The translations under genes and the position numbers were made by a program. The notes beneath the pieces were generated by a model. It did no database searches. It saw nothing but the letters and a program-made list of their open reading frames with translations, and had not been told where the DNA came from. This document shows, piece by piece, positions 50,911-61,073 of a stretch of 64,000 nt of DNA. The first letter of the stretch is position 1. Each line of letters opens with the position of its first letter. Source of the DNA: Euryodendron excelsum. Taxonomy: Eukaryota > Streptophyta > Magnoliopsida > Ericales > Pentaphylacaceae. The stretch lies in the NCBI GenBank assembly GCA_033060915.1, contig CM065384.1:31541501-31605500 (forward strand). Direction: 5' to 3'.

Positions 50911-51211
50911 ACCCTAGGTTAACTTGACCCTAGGCCAATCAAACCCTAAGTTAACCCAACCTTAGTTAGTTAACCCTAGGTCATCTTAGCCAGAGGTGAA
51001 CCTAACCTTGGTTAGTTAATCCTTGGTCAATCAAACCCTAGGTTAACTCAACCTTAGTTAGGTAACTCTAGGCCTCCTTAACCCTAGTTTAACCTAACCT
51101 TAGTTAGTTAACCCTAGGTCATCTTAACTCTAAGCCAACCTAACCCTAGTTAGCTAACCCTAGTTAACCTAACCTGAGTCAGTTAACCTTAGGTCAACCC
51201 AACCTAGGTTA
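50911..51211. repeat. AACCCTAGGTTA-type degenerate satellite in LTR C
   Basis: Over about 300 bp the sequence is built from AACCCTAGGTTAAC, CCTTAGTTAGTTAACC and similar words. It resembles telomere repeats only superficially (CCCTAG rather than CCCTAAA) and is internal to the LTR. Confidence 0.
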
Positions 51212-52861
51212 GTAAGCTTCAAAGTACCAATCCAAGGATCCCTTTTCAAATGACCTTTCAACTCAAAAACCATCCTACTCTCTTAAGATTTCAAAAATCA
51301 ACTTCAAAACCTTTTCAAATATTCCCACTCTCTATCTTTAAAAATGTCTCCAAAAAGTTTTCTTAAACTTATCTCAATGGTTAGACACTTAACATTTTTC
51401 CAAAGACTATTTTCAAAATGTTTCCAAAAACTCACAATCCTAAAGTGTCCGCAACCCTTTATGGTTAAGGGATTCTAAAGGAAGCGTCACATTAAGTACA
51501 ACCTTCAAGGTTGTCCATATTAGGGTTCTAAAACCCTAAATGTTTTCAAAAGCTACTTTCAAAAATGATTTTCAAAAGTCACATCCTTGAAGTAACCTTA
51601 TGCCTCACATGGGTGAGGTTGTTCAAGGGAGGTGATATATCAAGTAGGGTTCTATAACCCTAAAGCTATAAAAACCTAAGGGAAATCTCTAACCCCTTTT
51701 TCAAAAATGTTTTCAAAAATTATAGCCTTAATGAGTTTAGTTATTCATTAACTAACCTCTCAAAGGTGATAAAATATTCAACATGCCTTTTATAAGGGTA
51801 CATGAAAATTATTTTCAAAGATCATTTCAAGACAAGTTCATTAGAGCTCTTGTGACTCAAAATCCAATTTTTAAGTCCATAATCAAATTTTCAAAACTTC
51901 CTTGAGTTATGTTCAAAAACATGATAAAACGCTTCAAAATCCCATTTCGAGAGCACTTTTAAAAACCTTCAAGTTCTATTTCAAAAACACTCCAACATTC
52001 GATTTCAAATCAAAATTCTCAAGTCTTCTTTTCTCAAAGACCCAAAAATGTCTTCCAACCTTTCCAAAGACCTCCAAGCGTCTTTAAAACTTTCCAAAGG
52101 CCCCAATGTGCCTCTTTTCTATCGGGTGCTTGCCTGAACTACGAATAATCTAATTCTCGTCAAATGAGATATGTAAGCAACTTAAAACGGTGCGGTCATA
52201 ACCCTTGTTTCAACCTAAGTTCCCTTTTTCAAAATTTTCTATCAATTCAAGATTTATATTTTGAATTCCTTCAAAACTTCCATGTTTTCAAACATTTTTT
52301 TCCAAAACTCACATCATGCATTATTCATCCAAAAAGTGATGACCAAACCCCGTTTCCAAAACCCTAAAGTGGATATCAAGTGGATAATAGTAACCAATTA
52401 TTCTAATAAGTGAATTAATGGTGATTAGACGTGTAGGTACCAAAAGGGCGGGATAAGGTGATGATCTTAGGTTTTCTTCCCTACACGTAACTAACCCCCT
52501 GACCATAGATTTCTATTTTTGAAAGGCTAAAATAGAGTTATTTTCAAAAAGGGCTTAAAACTTTTTAAAAGTTTCCAAACAACTTATCTTCTTAAAAACC
52601 CTCTCTTGAGTAAATCTTCCAAAACCTTTTTCTAAAACCCTAAGTGTAATCTCCGGACTATACTTAGTTTTAGGTGACCTAACTCACCTTAATCTAGTTA
52701 GGTGGTGACTCCTATTTTTCTATAAAAAAATCCTTAATCAAATCAATTTCAAGATCAAACCTAGTCACACTCGTCTTTCTAGGAGGATGAGTTCTAACAA
52801 GAGAGCACCGTATTTTTTTTCCGAGCCAAAAGGACTAGGTTGTTAAAAATGGGGCGCAACA

Positions 52862-53199
52862 ATTCTAAAAAAAAACACATTTTCAATGCCCTTAACATTA
52901 ATAATACTAAGCAATAAAAATATAAATGAAAGTGTTGAAAATACCGACCATGATTGATGAACCATATGCTACTCAACTCTTATCAACTCAGTTCCGGTGT
53001 CCAAATGTGAATCAACGTGGGCAACACTTGTAACTAGTTAGCAAGATATAACAAAGTTTCTTTTTTTTTTCTTTTTCTTTTTTTCTTTTTTTCTTTCCTC
53101 TTTTTTTTTTAATAATCAAAGAAACAGAAATAAAGTAAAAGAAGAAAAAGAAAACAAAATATCCTTCTAAAAAAAACTACTAACTATACAACTATTAAA
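52862..53199 (-). other. Non-coding retroelement sequence right of LTR C
   Basis: AT-rich, with a T/C-rich tract at 53052-53110 like those in the 3' non-coding regions of A and B. It does not continue the gag of element B, as a simple insertion of C into B would require. Confidence 0.
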
Positions 53200-54183
53200 T
53201 CAAGTTTGCTCAAGACTCTAGGACAAATGGGTAGGACAACGCTTCGGTGCCACCGAGGTCGAGGCCATCGAAGTATGACCCTACAGCAAGTCCACCTCTG
53301 CTTTTAACTCAAAGATTTGCCTTTGCAAGAACTCAACAGTTGCAAATAGATTGGACATGGCAGGTTGTTGCTGTCATGGAACTAAAGTGAGTAGGTTACT
53401 CTGCTAAGGTGCTCGGGTACTTAAGGCATCCAAACTGGGTAAAGGATGACTCGAATGAGCAATGGTGTCCAAAGGCAATGTGGGCACTCCAATCTGCTCC
53501 AAAAGCTGAGTAATAAACAAACCATAGGGTAACGTGCCAGATGAATAGCGTGGTTCCCCTATAATAGTTAGCATCAGAGTAGGTAGATCAATAGCATACC
53601 CCTTGTCAATAATATAAAGCCAAAAGCATCTATAATGATCCACTAAAACACCCGAATCCACTTCAAGTATAATATTTGAGAAAATGATCAAATTCAACAG
53701 TCTGGACTTCTTTTTTAAAGATGACACGGGTATGATGGAATGATGACCCACTATTGGCATTTTTTGTAATTCAACACACAGCACATCAATAAGGGTGAAT
53801 TTGCTTTAAACAATGCAAAATTCGGCCTCAGAACCCGTGGCAAAGTTAGAAGTTCACAAACATCATCCACCACAATAATGATTACGTGCCCCCTTACTTT
53901 GGATTGAATGGAGAGCTCGGGTGTCTCAGACACGCTCGAATAAGCATAAAATTCTTGCACCATGTCAACATTCACCAAACCTTCTCTCTTAAACATCTGA
54001 AGCCAACCTCGCTGTATGAATATAGATTTCAAAAATCTATCAGAAAAATATGAGAGTTACTCTCGGTGTTCAATTAACACCTGCCTGCCCTTAAACGAGT
54101 TCATGTACATATCCCTCTCCCGAAAGTTAGCAAACTGTTTGATTCCTTGTTGTGATCTGTTCTTACTCCCTTTAAGTGACATG
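53200..54183 (-). pseudogene. Second env-like / plant transposon-protein gene in the A region
   Basis: On the - strand an ATG at 54183 begins MSLKGSKNRSQQGIKQF. Family-typical parts follow: IFIQRGWLQMF, VDMVQEFYAYSSV, VRGHVIIIVVDDVCELLTLP, then in another frame LNLIIFSNIILEVDSGVL, KGYAIDLPTLML and a C-terminal LQRQIFELKAEVDLL. These follow the order of the Athila post-pol protein. It lies directly after the first env-like gene of A, so it is either a second gene of A or the remnant of another insertion. Stops and frameshifts are present. Function of the family is unknown. Confidence 0.
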
Positions 54184-54479
54184 GTTATCAAAATTGCTTT
54201 ATTTGTCCTGTTCTTAAGAGAAACTTACAACAATAAATAAAATAAAGAAAATGAATGGCATAACATAAATTAAGATAAACATTACTCCATTAAACTAACG
54301 TAAATTTAAAAAAACACAAATAGTTCTACTAAAACAGAATTTCAGACCGCCATTTCGTGATGTACAATCTAAACTCATCAACACACACTGCATAAAAATA
54401 TAAAAACCAAGAGTTTTAGATCAATTATACAATAATCATGAATGCGAATGATCTAAACTCTAACAACCACTATCCACTA
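54184..54479 (-). other. Non-coding gap between the two env-like genes
   Basis: About 300 bp of AT-rich sequence with no ORF, no LTR end and no target-site duplication that I can see; any boundary between element A and foreign sequence would have to lie here. Confidence 0.
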
Positions 54480-55624
54480 CATATCAGTGGATGGATCCCA
54501 AACTGAACGGGATATCTCTCTCTGCAACTTCTCTGGCCATACCGCTTCTGTTCCTTGTCAATTCTATCAAACCTGCCATAGACCTTTGTCTGAAAAGTCC
54601 CGAAAGCATTGGTGTGGGCCTCTAAAAGTTGAGTGTGGTATTTCTGCATTAATGCCTGCAACTCCAACATCTCTATTAGCATGTCCAACGAAGGCTGCCC
54701 AACTCGGCCACTTTCCTCAACCGATGTTCCTCTTTCCCTTTCTTCTTCGTCTTGCTCAGCCCTTTTCTTCTTGTGGCTCCTATACTGTGCTTCTAACTTG
54801 TTAATGGAAGTCATATTAATGGCACCCATAAAAGACTTTCTTGAAAAGAACGAAGGTGGGTTGACTCCAGACTCAAGGATTAGGGAAGTAAACATACACA
54901 CAAATGGAATGTTATCCCCTCGAGTTATGTTGGTGGCATCATGATATAGCTAAAGGAACATATACCTAGGAAAATCTATGGTCTTTTGGATTCCAATAGC
55001 CCACATCAACTGGGCACGAGGTAGGCTGACCTGAAAATAGCGGGCTTAGGGTAACAGACTATGGCATGAGAATAGGAACAATGGAAGGTACCTTATTTTC
55101 AAAAACTTTTTCTCATACTGGGTCTTCACCTCAACCCAGGGCTAATAATCGATTAAAAATCTCCCGTGCCATCTTAGTGAGGTTCGGAGTCCCAATCCAA
55201 TGGCAAAACTCAGCATTATGCTCATGCCTAACCCCATAATGGCAACAAAAAATGGCTAGGGTAAACACTATATCTCTCCCTCTGACCCAAGTAACCAACC
55301 TCTCTTGACCCTCAGTTTTGTCAGCCACTCGAATATTAGTCATAAGTACGGCACAAAGGGTTAGAATATATTCTCCCCTATAGGCGGCTAGGTCATTCCA
55401 TCCCCACCTTTCGAACTCGGCTTTTAAGGCAAAGCCACCCCAAAAATTTCATATCTCTATGTTTCGCTCAACGGCTACGGCTTTGCTCACCTAAGTTTTC
55501 CTAAAGTCTAAATAGGCCTAGTGACTAGTAAAAATTTCAAAGTCATAGTCCGAAATGTAGTCGGGTTCAAAGGGTTCTATTGTTACAGACTTTTTAGCAG
55601 ATTTGGTACTCCCTTTTGGTGCCA
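54480..55624 (-). pseudogene. Element A env-like / plant transposon-protein gene
   Basis: On the - strand an ATG at 55624 begins MAPKGSTKSAKKSVTIEPFE. Then come AEFERWGWNDLAAYRGEYI, WVRGRDIVFTLAIFCCHYGV, FCHWIGTPNLTKMAREIFNR and, after frame changes, TSLILESGVNPPSFF, with a charged region (KKKRAEQDEEERERG) and a predicted coiled-coil-like LIEMLELQALMQKYHTQLLE. It corresponds to the Athila post-pol protein and to the gene in element B. Several in-frame stops exist (for example TAG after EIFTSH). Not functional; role in the family unknown. Confidence 0.
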
Positions 55625-56453
55625 TCAATACAACTTCACAAAACAAATCACAACAAACACCACCACACAATCACAATTATATCAACAATCTCAATCTTAG
55701 CAAAGCATAAATAGGAACAAAACGATTTGAGAAGGTAAGTGAAAGGTTACGTTTGTTACCTTAGAAGATGAAAAGGCGGAAAGCTGAAAGGTCACAACTC
55801 TTCAAATTAGTAGGACTTCGTCGCCTCGTTCGGACGTTCCCTCTCTCTCTAAAGCAAAAATTTTATGGGTGTGCGAATGAGACAAAACGGAGAAAATTGG
55901 CATTTTCATACACACAGAGGGGCGTTCAGACGGCCCCTAGAGGGCATCCGGACAAGGGTCCAAAATGGTGCTGTTTAACTTAAAAGAGGGTGTTCGGACG
56001 GCTAGTGGGCATGCACAATCAAATTCAAATTTTTTCTAAGTCTTGGGAGGCGTCCGGACAGCCGTTAACCTTACAACCACCAGCTCAAAAAATTTTCTAA
56101 GTGAGAAAATCCGTTCGGACGGGCCCCAAAGGGCATCTGGACGGCTAGTGGTATATTTTCTAGACTGCTAAAAAAATTTTGAAGGGTGGAAAGGCATCCA
56201 GATGGTCCCTTAAGGGCGTCCAGATGGCCTATTTTTTTTTTTCTACTCTATAAAGCAGTATGCAATGTATCACAATATATGCAATTCATCATAAGATTGA
56301 TTTCCCCCCCAACTTAGTATGTACATTGACCTCAATGGAAGAAAGACGAAAGACGAAAGACGAAAGACGTAAACTTAAATGATGAAAGGCACACTAGACA
56401 CTAAAGATCCTGAAAATAAAACAAAACTAATATTCACAATTACCATTTGAATA
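55625..56453 (-). other. Element A spacer between pol and env-like gene
   Basis: Non-coding. At 55920-56230 there are repeated GTCCGGACGGCC-type motifs (variants such as CGTTCAGACGGCCCC, CATCCGGACAAGG, GTTCGGACGGCTAG). A C-run tract (CCCCCCCAACTTAG, 56304-56317) and the hairpin CATTGACCTCAATG (56324-56337) follow, then four GAAAGAC-type heptamers at 56341-56370. The same order, without the heptamers, occurs in element B. Confidence 0.
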
Positions 56454-58527
56454 TTACTCAAATGGAGGTGGATCTTTGAGACTTAATGTCTCTATTTCTG
56501 CCACAAAATTTTTTATATAATGTTTTAGACGATGACCATTGATTGTGAATTGATTGTCATTCATGGAGTTTCGAACTTCGATAGCCCCATTCTCGTGGAC
56601 CGTCTTCACTATATAAGGTCCTGATCATTTACTACGCAACTTCCTGAGAAATAAATGTAACCGGGTGTTATACAGAAGGACCTTTTGACCAACTTCAAAA
56701 GATTGTCGAGAAATATGTTGGTCATGAAGAACTTTCATCTTCGCTTTAGAAATTTGCGCATTTTCATATGCGTCATTACGTATTTCGTCCAACTCTGAGA
56801 GTTGAAGTTTTCAATGATGTCCAGCATCATCAGGGTTTCGTTCATTTGTCTAATGGCCCCATAGGCTTTGTGTTGAACCTCAATGGGTAAATAACAAGCT
56901 TTGCCATAAACGAGCCTATACGGTGACATGCCTAATTGTGTTTTATACGCAGTCTGTTATGCCCAGAGTGCATTGACCAACCGTAAGGACTAATCCTTGC
57001 GGTTGGGGTTCACGATTTTTTCTAAGATGTGCTTAATTTCCCTATTGGCAAGTTCTACTTGGCCACTGGTTTGTGGGTGGTAGGGCATTTCGACTTTGTG
57101 AAGCACTCCATATCTACGCATCAAGACCCCAATGGTTCTATTACAGAAGTGGATGCCACCATCACTTATGATAGCACGTGGCATCCCAAATCTTGAAAAG
57201 TTATTTTCTTTTAGAAATTTAATCACCACTGGGTGATCATTTGTATGGAATACTACTGTCTCTACCCACTTAGATACATAATCAATACCTACTAAAATGT
57301 ATAAATGCCCAAAAGAACTAGGAAACAGGCCCATAAAGTTGATGCCCCAACAATCAAATATTTTTATGACAGTTATAGGATTTAAGAGCATCATAGTTTT
57401 TTTAGTAAGCGTACCTAGTCTTTGACATCCATCACAAGCAATACAAAATGTATGGACATCTCCAAACATAGTGGGCTAATAAAATCCACATTGAAGGACT
57501 TTAACAATTGTTTTCTTGGTAAAGAAATGCCCACCACAAGCATATAAGTGACAAAAACTAATTATGGATTGAAATTCATTATCTGGTACAGAACGACGAA
57601 TCACCTGATCAGAGTAATACTTGTAAAGGTATGGGTCATCCCATATGAAAAATCTCACATTTCAAAAAAATTTCTTTCTATTATTGGGCGACCATTGAGA
57701 TGGAATCTTACCTGAAGCCAAGTAATTAGCTATATCTGTAAACCAAGGGGTACTAGTATGAGTAACAGATTAGATGGAAAAAAGTTGTTCATCAGGAAAA
57801 TGTTTAGAAATGGGAGATGTGTCTTGGTCTTAGCCATTTACAGGAAGGCTAGACAAATGATCAGCTACCACATTTTCTACCCCTTTTTTGTCTCGAATTT
57901 CAATATGAAACTCTTGAAGGAGTATAATCCAACGAATGAGTCGTGGCTTAGCGTCTGCCTTGGTGAGCAAATACTTAAGTGCGGCATAATCAGTATAAAC
58001 TATGACAAGTGAGCCGACTAAGTAGGATCTAAACTTATCAAGGGCAAAAACTACCACAAGAAACTCATTCTCGGCGGTAGTGTAGTTCATCTGTGCATCA
58101 TTTAAAGTTTTGCTAGCATAATAGATGGCATATAGTTTTTTATCTTTTCTTTGACCAAGCACCACCCCAATAGCGAAGTCACTCGCATCACACATGAGTT
58201 CGAAAGCTAAAGACCAATCTGGGGCTTGCATGATGGGTGCAGTGGTCAAGAGCCCTTTTAGCTTGTCAAAAGCTTATTGGCAAGGGGATGCCCATTCAAA
58301 TGGAACATCCATGGATAACAAGTGGCACATAAGACGAGAAATAACACTAAAACCTAGAATGAATCGCCGATAAAACCTGGCGTGCCCTAAAAATGAACGG
58401 ACATCTTTAACATTTGTAGGGGGTGGAAGGTTCTGAATAAGGTTAATCTTAGTTTTGTCAACTTCTATCCCCTTATTTGAAATTATGTGTCCTAACACTA
58501 TCCCTTGTGTCACTATAAAGTGACATA
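56454..58527 (-). pseudogene. Element A pol remnant: RT tail, RNase H, integrase
   Basis: On the - strand it starts within the late reverse transcriptase (TQGIVLGHIISNKGIEVD, SFLGHARFYRRF). RNase H follows: [39 protein letters not shown] and [11 protein letters not shown]. The integrase has a zinc-finger part (CIACDGCQRL) and a core with GINFMG (first catalytic Asp replaced by Asn), ISDGGIHF and [16 protein letters not shown]. The second Asp and the Glu are separated by 35 residues as required. A frameshifted C terminus reads HENGAIEVRNSMNDNQFT and ends DPPPFE and TAA at 56454. The catalytic core of the reverse transcriptase is missing by deletion, so it is non-functional. Confidence 0.
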
Positions 58528-60541
58528 GGATCCTAAATCCAGCAAAGCGTTATCAACTCTATGATCTCCAATTATGCATGTAATGGTCGGACTCTCGAGT
58601 CCTTGTATTTTGGTGGAAGATTTACTTATAGAACCTCTCTAGCCTCTTGGTTCAGAAAAGAGGCTTCTCTCACAATGAGCCGTCCCTTAATGGTACACAA
58701 GTCCTTTAAGAACTTTGCATATGAAGGGATCTGCTTAATGGCATCTAGGAATGGAATATTGATTTTTACTTGCTTGAATACCTCATAGATTTTCGAGTTT
58801 ATTAATTCTTGCTTTGGTTTGGCTAATCTATGAGGGAATGGGACACGTGATAAATTCTTTATGTCAATGTCCGCTGATTAATCCCTAGACTCATCTTCCC
58901 TAGGCTTCTTTCCTAACTCCTCCACTACCTCTTTAGGATTTGCTCTATCCTCTTCTAATGTTTTTTCTACTATCTTGCTAGTGTCCTCCCTATGTGCAGA
59001 CTCTTTCCTAGGAATAGTTTTATCTATAGTTTTTCTGCTTCTTAAGGTGGTTTCTGCTTGAACGTGCTCATGATTTGGTAGATTTGGATTTATCTCGACA
59101 CCATGAGCTTGCCTATTAGGGTTGGGTAATGGTTATGTAGGGAATGTGTCTTTCTCTTTGGTCAGTGATTGAGCAAATAAAGTCTTTAACTCTTCTATGA
59201 ATTTATCAAATCTAGCATTAGTTGCTTGATGTACCTATATGAATTGGGTCAAAGGATCTTCTACAGTCCTCATAGGAGGTGGACTATACACGTTTGGTGT
59301 TGGTGTTGGAAATTGTTGACCTTGTGCTTGGTATTGACTGGGGGGGGGCATTAAATTGTTGCAGTTGTTGGAATTGTTAGGGTGCTAAGTTACCTTGGTG
59401 TTGGAAATTGTTGACCTTGTGCTTGGTATTAATTAGGGGGCCATTAAATTGCTACAATTGTTGGAATTGTTGGGGTGCTGAGTTACCATCATTCCTCCAA
59501 CTGAAGTTGGGATGGTTCCTCCACCCTGGATTATATGTAGGTGCATATGGGTTTCCTTGTCCTTATGGGGTTTGTGTTGGTTTACTATAAAGGGCAATGT
59601 CATTTATTTGACCATGCAACACTTCCCTAAAGGATCTGTCCTATGCACATTACTATCACACACACTACAATTAACTTGGGTTTCACTCTCAACTGCTACA
59701 ATTTTTTCATTTCTAAAGCCTCTAATAGCTTAGTCAATGTGGCTATCTTTGAATTATCCTCATCTAAATACCTTAACGGGTACATGGTGCTTGTCTTTAG
59801 GTTGTTTCTAATCTCAGGATTTTTAGTCCCTGTGGTGTCCCAATCTCTCGCATTATCGGTTAGAAAGTCAAAGAATTCATAAACTTCTTCTGGAGATCTA
59901 TCATAGAAAGAACCGTTGCACATTGTCTCTACAAACCTTTTGAGTTTGGGAGTCAAGGCAAAAAAGAAAGTACTAAACAACCTACATGGGTCTTGTCCAT
60001 GATGCGGACAAGAATTCAAAAGTTTTTTTATATCTCTCCCAACTATGATAAAACGTTCATTATCAAAAGGAGTGAACTGCGAAATTTGGTGACGAATCGC
60101 TTCTGTGCAATGCTCAAAAAAGAACTTTTTTAGAAACTTGGCCTGAAGGACATCCCATGATGGAATTGACCTTGGCCTTAAAGAATTTAGCCAAATTTTA
60201 GCTTTATGTTTTTACGAGAATGGAAACAATTTGAGACGGATGGTCTCAATAGAGCAAGTATTATCAAAACACATGTTACAAACCTCTTCAAAAGCTTTAA
60301 GATGGGTATATGGATTTTCAGAATCCATCCCATGAAAATGTGTGACTAGTTGCATGATACCTGACTTAAAATGGAATGTATTTTGGTCAGGAAGTAATAT
60401 AATGTAAGAGTTTAGAGTCTGTGTTTGTGGGTTTAGATAATCTCTCATAGTTTTCTGTGGTAGTGCAGGTATTTGGGGTTGTGGGGGTTACACATTATTA
60501 CCCCCGTCCCTATTTTCATCATCACCTAGTAAGTGAGCCAT
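58528..60541 (-). pseudogene. Element A gag and protease start
   Basis: On the - strand an ATG at 60541 begins MAHLLGDDENRDGG. The Athila gag core follows: FKSGIMQLVTHFHGMDSENP, FEEVCNMCFDNTCSIETIRL, KAKIWLNSL and DRSPEEVYEFFDFL, then a Gln/Asn-rich part and the linker PFPHRLAKPKQELINSKIYE with IPSYAKFLKDLCTIKGRL. The protease is reached only at its active site, LLDLGS, where the sequence jumps to the reverse-transcriptase tail at about 58527. Gag forms the particle and packages RNA. Stops interrupt the frame (for example after GGNNV). Confidence 0.
59302..59491. repeat. 95-bp tandem duplication in gag of element A
   Basis: GGTGTTGGAAATTGTTGACC occurs at 59302 and 59397, with both copies continuing alike to GTTACC. 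It encodes the Gln/Asn-rich FQQLQQF stretch of gag. A G-run in copy 1 (GGGGGGGGG) shifts the spacing slightly. Confidence 0.
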
Positions 60542-61050
60542 GTTAAAGTCTATAAATATTGGTGTAGTATTGGGAAAAGCTCTAGATTGAGTGGTGCAAA
60601 TAGGTGGGGTTGTTTGCAAAAGTCTATATGTATTGTCCCTCCGCCAAACTGACATGTAATGCAATCCACATAAATGCGCTAATCTACCACAATAGTAAAG
60701 TAGAAATAAACAATATTCAATTTAAATTTTCAACCGAACCAGCAATCTCCACATAAAATAACCACCGATTTGCAATTAACCCCTAAACCTCCTCTTAAAA
60801 AAAATACAATTTATCTAAAAGAAACAAGTAAAATAAAGAAAATAAAATCTAATATGCTCACAGATAGTAGGAATGGAACGAGATTACCCAATTAAGCGAT
60901 TGAATTTTCTTGTGGTTGTAGTTTGATGGTGAAGTTGTTTCCGCAGGAATCAATTCTTCTTGAGTGTGTTTGATTTGTTTTTGTTCTGTCTTTTTTTCAT
61001 ATTTTTGCCCTGTTTATTTTTTCTTACCTTAGCTTATTTGCTTTGTAATG
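60542..61050 (-). other. Element A 5' leader between primer site and gag
   Basis: Untranslated leader sequence of about 0.5 kb; no ORF is supported. Confidence 0.
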
Positions 61051-61068
61051 TCCCCAGCAACGGCCCTA
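61051..61068 (-). other. Element A primer-binding site (tRNA-Asp type)
   Basis: The + strand TCCCCAGCAACGGCCCTA matches 15 of 18 bases of the 3' end of plant tRNA-Asp (TCCCCGGCAACGGCGCCA). It lies five bases inside the 5' LTR. A tRNA-Asp primer is usual for Athila elements. Confidence 0.
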
Positions 61069-61073
61069 AAAAT

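Larger units (their letters stand above)
47978..52861 (+). mobile_element. Element C: 4.9-kb Tat/Ogre-like LTR, probably solo
   Basis: It runs from TGAGAAGACC to GGGGCGCAACA (TG...CA ends). A promoter-like TATA box (CTTATAAATA, 49421-49430) shows + orientation. Near the 3' end is TTAGGTGGTGACTCC, a motif typical of long plant Tat-lineage LTRs. The LTR is full of internal tandem repeats (listed separately). No primer site follows it and no polypurine tract precedes it, so it is a lone LTR. The flanking 5-mers (tgcac and attct) do not match. The ORFs inside are short and not protein-like. Confidence 0.

Noticed and set aside
50911..51211. Telomere-like AACCCTA sequence
   Set aside because: The words are mostly CCCTAGGTTA and CCTTAGTTAG rather than CCCTAAA, are irregular, and lie within LTR C.
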